21,269 nucleotides of DNA from Silvimonas sp. JCM 19000 (GTDB lineage Bacteria; Pseudomonadota; Gammaproteobacteria; Burkholderiales; Chitinibacteraceae). Made by a program: the position numbers and the translations under genes. Numbering within the stretch: the first letter of the stretch is position 1; every line of letters starts with the position of its first letter. The notes under the pieces were generated by a model. That model made no database searches. It was not told the DNA's origin and saw only the letters and a program-made list of their open reading frames with translations. The stretch lies in the NCBI GenBank assembly GCA_001313065.1, contig BBFD01000028.1, forward strand, positions 1 to 21,269. The letters run 5' to 3'. This document shows positions 15,239-21,269 of the stretch, in pieces.

Positions 15239-15829
15239 TTAGCCATAAGCAAAAAAAACCCGCGTATGGGCGGGTTTGAGTTTGTTGATCGTGCATTCGA
15301 AGCTGGCGTTGCCGAATACCTGGTACGGCTCGCCCATGGGCTGGCCGGATCGTCGGTGCAGTACCTGCGATACCGGCAGGTTGAACTGCCACACAAATTG
15401 CCAGTCGGTACCGGCGTAGCGTTCGCCCATGCGCGCGCGGCCATGACGGCGGGCGCGGAATTCGGTAATGGTGGCGTTGGAGTAACCGGCCGCTGCGGCA
15501 ATGCCGATGAAATACGCGCGGCTCTGGCCACCAGTGGATGCCAGCCGAGTGGCCACGGCGGCTTGGCGCTCGGCCAGCGTCAGCGCGCCTTGCACCGTAC
15601 ATTCATCAGGCAGGCCGCACACGCGTTCGTAATCGTCCAGCAGCTCATGGCTGTTAAGCGGAAACACCTCGCGCAGCAAGTCGTCGACACGACCGTGCAC
15701 CGCCGCAAATCCGGCACCGAAGGCGGCCAGTAGCTGCTGCAACACCGAATCAGGGTTACGCGACCACGCCACGCCCAGCGGCAGCAGGCTGGAAAGCTGC
15801 TGCCGGTAATCTTCGCTGGTCACAGCCAT
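15239..15829 (-). CDS. Mu gp48 / YmfQ-like tail protein
   Basis: An intact 196-aa protein starting MAVTSEDYRQQLSSLLPLGV, with the LLPxGxAW signature (LLPLGVAW) of the YmfQ/gp48 family, and LNSHELLDDYERVCGLPDEC, a stretch seen across members. It is a small baseplate protein linking the gp47 wedge to the tail fibre. The ATG at 15829 overlaps the gp47 stop by about 10 bases. The last 13 codons (KPAHTRVFFAYG) encode an intrinsic terminator at 15251-15277, so the gene ends inside a hairpin. Confidence 0.87.
   Translation of the reverse strand: MAVTSEDYRQQLSSLLPLGVAWSRNPDSVLQQLLAAFGAGFAAVHGRVDDLLREVFPLNSHELLDDYERVCGLPDECTVQGALTLAERQAAVATRLASTGGQSRAYFIGIAAAAGYSNATITEFRARRHGRARMGERYAGTDWQFVWQFNLPVSQVLHRRSGQPMGEPYQVFGNASFECTINKLKPAHTRVFFAYG
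15251..15277 (-). terminator. Terminator overlapping the 3' end of gp48
   Basis: AAACCCGC and GCGGGTTT pair around a six-base loop, and on the minus strand a run of eight T follows. It is inside the coding end of gp48 and just before the tail-fibre start, so fibre expression needs read-through, antitermination or its own promoter. Confidence 0.75.
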
Positions 15830-16875
15830 GTGACGCTCCCATAGGTCGCCATCTGGATCGGCCCGTTGACCACGTCGGCGGCTGGGCTCACCAGCAAGTG
15901 GTCGGTCTCGCCTGTTGCCTGGCTGATCGCGTCATCGATATGACTGCGCAGAAACGTGGTGCCGGGCACGGATTCGCGTGCATGCAGATCCTGCAGCGCC
16001 GCCACAACAGCAGCCTTGACCGCCGCCGTCGCGGGCGTCAGCCGGATTTGATAGGCAACGGGCTGCGCAATCGGCGCCAGCACGGTCAAATCGGCGGTCA
16101 CGGGGCGCAGGGTGTCGACATAGGTCTGCACGGCCGCAACCTCGGTGGCATCCGGGATCATGGAAGCATCGGTATCGCGCACAAACAGCAGCCCGACCGT
16201 GCCCAGGCCGAAATAAGCGGGCAGCTCCCAAGCGCGCGTCACGCCCGCCACCTCCAGCGCCCAGTTCACGTAGTCCCCAGTCGCGCACCCTGCGGTGGAT
16301 CCTGAATCCGCGACAACACGCGCGCGCGCAGATCGTCGTCGGCTTCCACGTCATTGCCACCGGTAATACCCGGCGACTGGACAACGGCGGTACTCACCAC
16401 ACTGCTGATCGGGGTCGTGATCGAAAACTGCAACCCGGCATCGCAGTTGCCGCTGCTGCCCACGTCGGTGGCCGCCACCGCAATATCCACATAACCGCCG
16501 GTGCCAATGACGCCCGCTGCGTCGTGACAAACTCGGCCGCGTCAGAGCGGGTAAGCGCCGTACCAGCCGGCACACTCACGCCGCTGCGCCGGTAAAGCGC
16601 GCGAAGCCAGTCGCCAGCGTCGCCGCCTTGCGGCCGTCTTTGAGCCAGATCGCGGCATGGCGGCTCAAGAAATCCGCTTCGGCCGTATCTACAAACAATT
16701 GGCGCGCCATCCAGGCGAGAAAGCCATAAAACAGGTGCAACCCGCCAGCGACAACGCGGGCCAGCACGTTCAGGACCGAGGAACGCAGGCGCGATTCGGC
16801 GCCGGGCAGGCGTGCCTCGATTTCCGAAATCTGGCTGTTCACCAGTTCGGTCAGGGTCGGGCGTGTCCAGCTCAT
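15820..16875 (-). CDS. Baseplate J-like protein, Mu gp47
   Basis: The start MSWTRPTLTELV at 16875 overlaps gp46 as ATGA. The order of segments is characteristic of Mu gp47 / baseplate J: an N-terminal helical region with ARLPGAESRLRSSVLNVLAR, then FLSRHAAIWLKDGRKAATLA, then a beta region GVSVPAGTALTRSDAAEFVT and ATDVGSSGNCDAGLQFSITT, then DDDLRARVLSRIQDPPQG and DYVNWALEVAGVTRAW. It forms the baseplate wedge that triggers sheath contraction. Indels near 16578, 16512 and 16275 interrupt the frame; repair gives about 351 aa, close to 360 in Mu. Confidence 0.9.
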
Positions 16876-17296
16876 TGATTCATCCTGATTTGATAAGGGG
16901 TGTTGTCGACCAGAATGTCGAGCCACAGCCAGCCGCGCTGCGGACTGGAAGCGGTCACCGACACCGATGCGGCGATACCGTCATCGATCAGCCACTGCAG
17001 CGCCTGGCGCGCGTAGGCTTCCGCTTTGCGCATCACCGCGGGCAGCTGCTTTTCGCGAGCCAGCAACCAAAGCCGGGAGCCGAGCGGCACCGGCCGGTCA
17101 TCGTTCACGGCGATGGCGTCGCCCCACCAGCGCGTGGATCACCTTCAAAATCATCAGCATCTTCGGCGCGGCGGTCAGTCAGCAGGCTGATCAGGATTGC
17201 GGTATCCAGACCGGTATCCATCTGCAGGCCTGTCAGCGCGGTGGCGATGTCGCAGCCGGCATCAAAGCCGCCGTAAAGCACTTTGATATCTGCCAT
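16872..17296 (-). CDS. Baseplate protein, Mu gp46 (gpW/gp25-like)
   Basis: The ATG at 17296 (MADIKVLYGG) overlaps the gp45 stop as TGATG; a GTG three bases earlier is the alternative. One missing base near 17128 breaks the frame, and repair joins DDFEGDPRAWWGDAIAVNDD to PLGSRLWLLAREKQLP. That gives about 142 aa, as in Mu gp46. DPRAWWGD and GSRLWLL are family features, and the N-terminal LQMDTGLDTAILISLLTDRR is the usual opening helix. It is part of the baseplate wedge next to gp47. Confidence 0.88.
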
Positions 17297-17870
17297 CACA
17301 TCACCTGATTCGGCGCGTCCGAGGTGTCGCCACCCTTCTGCACGCCACCATGGCCATGGCCGTTGTAGGTGGTGCGCATGGCCGCCATGGTCGACCCGCC
17401 CGCGCCAGCGTGATCCGTAACGTCTAGCGCAGCCTGCACTGCGCCCGTGCTTGCGGTTACCGGCACGTTGAGCTGCAGCTTCGGCGCGTTAACTTCCATC
17501 TGGGTGGTGGCGTTGATGCGCAGGGTGTTGGTCGAGATCTCGATGACCTTGCCGCGCTTCATGTGGATGCGGTCGCCTTCGTCGGTGTAGATGCACACCT
17601 CGCCGGCCTGCAATCCCTGTGGCCGCACCGCAGGTCGTCAACCGCGACGGCCATCAGGTGGTCGCGACTGCCGGCGACGGCCACCATCACCACTGTGGCG
17701 CCGGGCAACGGCACCGAGGTCAAGCCGTAGTTCTGCGCGCGCTCGACGCCATCGCGCGTTTCGTCGGCCAGGGCCGAGACCTGCAGCAGCTGCAGGCCGT
17801 TGGCGTCATTGACCAGGTTGACCACGGCACGGGCCACCATCAGCCGCAGCTTGCGTAGCGCTTCATGCAT
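17296..17870 (-). CDS. Baseplate assembly/spike protein, Mu gp45 (gpV)
   Basis: The start MHEALRKLRLMVARAVVNLV at 17870 overlaps the gpP stop. The N-terminal part is an OB-fold-like region (LLQVSALADETRDGVERAQN YG, then VPLPGATVVMVAVAGSRDHL). The C-terminal part is a beta-helix-like stalk (GEVCIYTDEGDRIHMKRGKV then STNTLRINATTQMEVNAPKL), ending in a Gly/His-rich tip with HGHGG. Two close histidines in NGHGHGG may bind an iron ion, as in other contractile-tail spike tips. One missing base near 17627 breaks the frame; repair gives about 191 aa. It is the cell-puncturing spike at the baseplate centre. Confidence 0.88.
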
Positions 17871-19010
17871 CAGTTCTGCCCCCAGTCGTTAATTTTGTTG
17901 ATGTCGTTCTGATCGAGCGCGATCAGGCCGACCGGCAATTCGTTTTTTTTCTTGCGCAGCTCGCCGTTCTTGCCGCGCATGCGCGAGCCCAGCTTGGTCA
18001 CCTTGATGCCGGCGAGCTGGTCGAAGGCGCGCGGATCGGCCAGCTGCAGTTCACTGCGGGCACCGACGTCCGAGAGGCGATAGCGCACCGCGTTGATCAG
18101 CAGCTCGCCATTGGCGCGCAGCAGATTGGAAACCAGCGGCACTCGCAGGTTTGCCCGCCACAGCGGCAGGCCTTCGCCCTGACGCCAGCCCTGCACGGTG
18201 ACCGTGGCGCGATTGCTACGGCCAGCGCGCACGGTCTTTTCCCAATCGGCGCGTTCCTGCGCGGTGGCGTCCTGGGCCTGGTCTTCGGCCAGCACGATCA
18301 GCGGCCGGTACCGGGAAATCACGGCGTCTGCGCTTTTGCCTTTGTCGTCGTGACTTTTGCGGCTCTGGCCTTGATGTGATATTCGCTGTAGCGCTCGGTC
18401 CAGCTGAACGTGCCCTCGGCCGCCAGGATGTTCTGGCCCTCCACCAGCGAGGTCTGCGCTTTTTTCGAAGCCGGGCGCCGAGATGAACAGCGCGCCGTCA
18501 CCACGTGTGGTCAACAGCACCGTGCGCATGCGCGCGGCACGCTCCAGGCAATCGAAGACCGATTCGCCATCCTCGATATTCCAGGTCGGAAACACTTTGT
18601 CCGCTTTGGCCTGCACCGCTTTGTCGATCACCACGGTGATGCCGAAAGGCTTGCACAGGTCGCGGGCGATCCGCGCCAGGCTGGCACCCTTCCACTGGCC
18701 TGAGCCATGGATGGCGCTGCAGTCGACCAGGTCGGCCGTTTTATCGCGGCCAGACACCGTCAGCGATCGCTGGTTGGCGTCGAACTGCGGCGCCACCTCA
18801 TCGATCCAGCCTGTTAGCAACGCCTCACCATCAATGAGCAGCACGCAGGACTGGCCCGGTTTGACCGGCCGGCCCGCTTCGGTCCCGGGCCAGTGTTCGG
18901 TCAGGTTCAGCGTGAACGAGCCAGCGAGCTGCTCGATGCCGGTTTCAAAGGCGAGTTCAGTCCAGCCGCCGTAAATCTGGCCAGCGACCTTGAGTTCTAC
19001 GTTTGTCATG
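17870..19010 (-). CDS. Baseplate hub protein, Mu gpP (gp44)
   Basis: The ATG at 19010 (MTNVELKVAGQIYGGWTELA) is preferred over a longer frame to 19048, which would read through a terminator hairpin. Typical hub segments are LAFETGIEQLAGSFTLNLTE, LLTGWIDEVAPQFDANQRSL, SGRDKTADLVDCSA and ARDLCKPFGITVVID. The protein forms the hub ring on which the spike sits. An extra T at 18460-18465 and a compensating missing base near 18360 garble about 35 residues without ending the frame. The in-phase text is FEKAQTSLVEGQNILAAEGT. Repaired length is about 380 aa, as in Mu gpP. Confidence 0.88.
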
Positions 19011-19015
19011 GGCGT

Positions 19016-19039
19016 AAAAAAACCCGCCGGGGCGGGTTT
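19016..19039 (-). terminator. Terminator between membrane cargo gene and gpP
   Basis: AAACCCGC and GCGGGTTT pair around a four-base loop, followed on the minus strand by a run of seven T. It lies five bases past the stop of the membrane gene and directly before the gpP start. The layout resembles the terminators at 12251 and 15251. Confidence 0.75.
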
Positions 19040-19044
19040 ATCCA

Positions 19045-19758
19045 TCATCTTTTAGGTTGTATCAGTGCGGCTTCCAATTTGTTTGCCAGGAACCACGCGA
19101 TGGTCGCTGGGGCGACCCAAATTGCCAATCCGCCACCGAGGGTGAACGCCTTGTCCATGGAAAGCATCGGGCTAGATACCACTGCCGCGATCGGCAATGT
19201 AAGCACCAGCTGGAACACAACAATCAAATATGCGCTTCCGTGTTCACGCATATGACGGTACGAATCGAGATATTCCCCCATTCTTTGCTTGCCCCGCTGT
19301 TTTGCGAGCTCCCGATAAAAAAATGATCACGTTCTTTTGTTTGACGAGAATGCAAACGGCCAATCCCCATTGCGGGAGAACAAACATTGCAAAGAGTCCG
19401 ACAGCAGCGGATGGGCCATATGCGAATCGTGAAGCGGCTGCAGTGACCAACACGCCGCTAGCGCTCGCGAGAGCCATAACCCAAGTGAAGCTGCGAAAGC
19501 TAACAAGAAACTGCCTCGCTAAATGCATGACGACGATGGGCGAGCTAGCTATATAAGTGAACGCAAAGCCATAGACGCCAAGTAGTAAAAGATGCGGGAA
19601 GCCAAAGCTTGCTGGATCCGTGGGCAGGAACAGCAACGCGGAGAACGCAGGATTGAATTGAAAAAAAACGGCGTAGATAAGCAGCGCTCCGACTATAGTC
19701 CCTTGCGCATACCGCACGGCATACGCCGCCCACCATTGACGCTTGTTGTTTCCGGCAT
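19045..19758 (-). CDS. Unknown multi-helix membrane protein (prophage cargo)
   Basis: This interrupts the normal gpN-gpP order. The preferred start is the ATG at 19758, because AGAGGGGAGG lies four bases upstream; it requires one missing base near 19735. The alternative is a TTG at 19816 overlapping the gpN stop. An extra T at 19317-19323 splits the gene; repair joins LAVCILVKQKNVIIFYRELA to GEYLDSYRHMREHGSAYLIV. The result is about 237 aa with six or so hydrophobic segments, e.g. IVGALLIYAVFFQF, LLLLGVYGFAFTYIASSPIV, WVMALASASGVLVTAAA, AYLIVVFQLVLTLPIAAVV. A basic cytoplasmic loop lies in the middle. I do not recognise the family. It is less GC-rich than the tail genes and has its own strong ribosome-binding site and terminator, the profile of a moron gene. 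Confidence 0.72.
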
Positions 19759-19812
19759 CTTGCCTCCCCTCTGTGTACGTAGAGCGCAACCTAGCGCGCA
19801 ACTTGTGGATCT

Positions 19813-21088
19813 TCAAGTGCCAGAGAGCAGCGAAAGCGAACTTCCGCCCGGCACAAATCCCGGGTGCTCGATGCTATTGCGCGCCACCAGATCACTCTCC
19901 GCATCAAGCGCGGCGTTCTGGCGCCATGCTATGACCAACGATGGTTCGCTAACTTGAGTGGCAACAGACACCAAATCAAACGTCGTTGGCAAGCGATCCG
20001 CCACGGCTTGATGACTGTCGCCTTGAGCGCGATCAGCTTCGGATAGCTGGTATCCGACGCGGCCTCGGCCAGCTCATCCAGCGCGGCCAGCACCACATCA
20101 CGCACCGCCTCCAGATCGGCCGAAGCGATCACGGGCACATCAGCAACGTGCCGGCCACCTGAATCGCGGCGATCGTCTGCACGGCGGTCTGCATTGCCTG
20201 TTGGTTGGCGGCGATCTGCGCGTTGGTGGTGAGGGACGTTGCCGTTTGCTGGCTCGAAGTGCCGCCCGTTGCCGTCTGACCGCTACTGGCCGAGCTGACA
20301 CCGGACGAACTCACTGGCAACGCGGCGCTCATCAGCGGCTGCACCTTGCTGGCGGCCTGTCGCGCGATACTGGGCAGTTGGACATTGCTGAATGCCGAGA
20401 GCCCAGTCAACGGCGTGGTCAACGTGCCGTTGATGCGTTCAAGCGACCCGACCAGACGTTGATACAGCGCCAGCGGCTGGCTGATCAATGACTGGACCGG
20501 CGCAATCAAATTGTCGAGCATCGACTGGGCGTCGTTAATCAGCCCAGGTGCTGGTCCACCCAGTCAAATGCAACCTGCGCGGTGGCTAATGCGTCCTGCA
20601 GCACCGCGCCGCTGGTGCCAGGCAACCACGACGACAAAAAAAAGTCGGCCTGCGCGGCGTCCGTTGCATCGTCTACGGCCGCCTGCAACTGGGCAGCTGC
20701 ATCGACCGACTGGCCGGATACAGGTTTGCGCCCGCTTCGCTAAATTCGATGGTGAACCGGGCCATGCCGCCTTCGGCCGGGCTTTCTTCGACCGAGGCGT
20801 CGGTCACCACGACGCTCTGGCGGCCCCGGTAGGGGTGCACCAGTTCGCCGGGCCCCGGCGCCTCCAATGCGTCGATCAGGCATCGCGCGCCGACATGTAG
20901 TCGGCACCCAACACGAACGCCTCAATCGAAAAGCTACGCGCCTTGCGGCCCATATCTTCGCTGTTGGGGGTGTCTTTAAGCGGGTATTCGACCAGTTGCA
21001 CGCGGCGGCCGATCTTACCGCCCGCATGCTGCGTGTAAAAGGGCACGCCACGAAATGACCCACCCTGCAAATCATCACGCCATGCCAT
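19813..21088 (-). CDS. Tail/DNA circularisation protein, Mu gpN (gp43)
   Basis: The start MAWRDDLQGGSFRGVPFYTQ at 21088 overlaps the tape-measure stop as TGATG. The N-terminal domain is DNA_circ_N: GSFRGVPFYTQHAGGKIGRR, VQLVEYPLKDTPNSEDMGRK, ARSFSIEAFVLGADYMSARD, LIDALEAPGPGELVHPYRGR. The middle is Ala/Ser/Thr/Gln-rich with possible coiled coil (SSGVSSASSGQTATGGTSSQ). The C-terminus is ADLEAVRDVVLAALDELAEA then SVATQVSEPSLVIAWRQNAA. About six indels break the frame, including a missing base near 20880 and an extra base in the seven-A run at 20637-20643. Repair gives about 425 aa. It belongs to the tail baseplate. Confidence 0.85.
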
Positions 21089-21269
21089 CAGCCCGTGCCT
21101 CCCATATAAGTACCGACACGCGGCGTTTTGATCTGCAGACCTTGTCCGGCAGGCTGCGTCGCGGTGATGCGCGAAGCGTTGATGCCCTGCGGCATTTCGA
21201 TCTTCACTTCAATCACGCCTGACACCTTGTTGTTGAGACTGCCGGGCGCCAGGGTCGCGGGTTGCGACG
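21088..21269 (-). CDS. Phage tail tape measure protein, C-terminus only
   Basis: The reading frame is open from the window edge to the TGA at 21090-21088 and ends KTPRVGTYMGGTG. Visible text is APGSLNNKVSGVIEVKIEMP then INASRITATQPAGQGLQIKT. The SGVIEVKIE phrase and the position directly before gpN match the C-terminus of Mu gp42, which sets tail length and forms part of the channel for DNA ejection. Only about 60 residues are seen, so the identity rests largely on gene order. Confidence 0.72.
   Translation of the reverse strand, partial: SQPATLAPGSLNNKVSGVIEVKIEMPQGINASRITATQPAGQGLQIKTPRVGTYMGGTG

Larger units (their letters stand above)
9380..21269 (-). mobile_element. Mu-like prophage, right-hand part (continues beyond the window)
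   Basis: All genes from 9755 to the window end run on the minus strand in Mu tail order: tape measure, gpN, gpP, gp45, gp46, gp47, gp48, tail fibre, tail-fibre assembly, and finally com and a DNA methylase at the end. Differences from Mu are a membrane gene between gpN and gpP and a lysis cassette after the tail fibres instead of before the head genes. The left boundary given is approximate; capsid, early and transposase genes lie beyond 21269. Confidence 0.88.

Overview
The window comes from a moderately GC-rich bacterial chromosome, most likely a betaproteobacterium. A Neisseriales-type host would fit, judging by the YbiT-type ABC-F protein, the PEP-CTERM protein and the gene style; this is inferred from gene content, not from a marker gene. 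Reading is complicated by many single-base indels. Nearly every long gene breaks once or more, usually by one extra base in an A/T run of six or more, or by one missing base in a short C/G run. I count roughly forty. Because the same lesion hits housekeeping, cargo and phage genes alike, I treat it as consensus error and annotate each gene across its breaks.

Layout. (1) 1-5400, core-like chromosome: the 3' part of a secreted phosphoesterase, a shared terminator, a YbiT-type ABC-F ATPase on the minus strand, a divergent unknown protein of about 508 aa, and tRNA-Ser(TGA) with its terminator. (2) 5400-8650, an accessory patch next to the tRNA. Its first part is clearly AT-richer and holds two adjacent genes that, once reading frames are repaired, match phage lambda RexA and RexB, the two-component phage-exclusion system. 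No cI-like repressor lies beside them. Next come a divergent SRAP (HMCES/YedK) abasic-site protein, a small unknown gene and a doubtful Cys-rich small gene. (3) 8673-9250: a PEP-CTERM surface protein with a readable promoter. (4) About 9300-21269: the right-hand part of a Mu-like prophage, all genes on the minus strand. In transcription order these are tape measure (partial), gpN, a membrane cargo gene, gpP, gp45, gp46, gp47, gp48, tail fibre, tail-fibre assembly protein, a small phage protein, a lysis cassette (two small membrane proteins, SLT transglycosylase, Rz with embedded Rz1), Com, and a Dam-type adenine methylase in the position of mom. The prophage right end should lie in the AT-rich gene-free stretch before 9755.

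How the parts work together. The baseplate genes overlap by ATGA/TGATG junctions and form one late operon. It is punctuated by intrinsic terminators after gp48, after the membrane cargo gene and after a lysis-region gene. Com and the methylase form the terminal DNA-modification module. A 14-bp palindrome, AGAACGATYGTTCT, sits both in front of com and over the promoter of the SRAP gene 3.5 kb away outside the prophage, suggesting one shared (possibly SOS-type) regulator.

The most notable content is the orphan RexAB-like pair. After it come the shared operator, the three exact-length (71-aa) repeats in the tail-fibre assembly protein, the SRAP variant with two substituted active-site positions, and the membrane cargo gene inserted between gpN and gpP.
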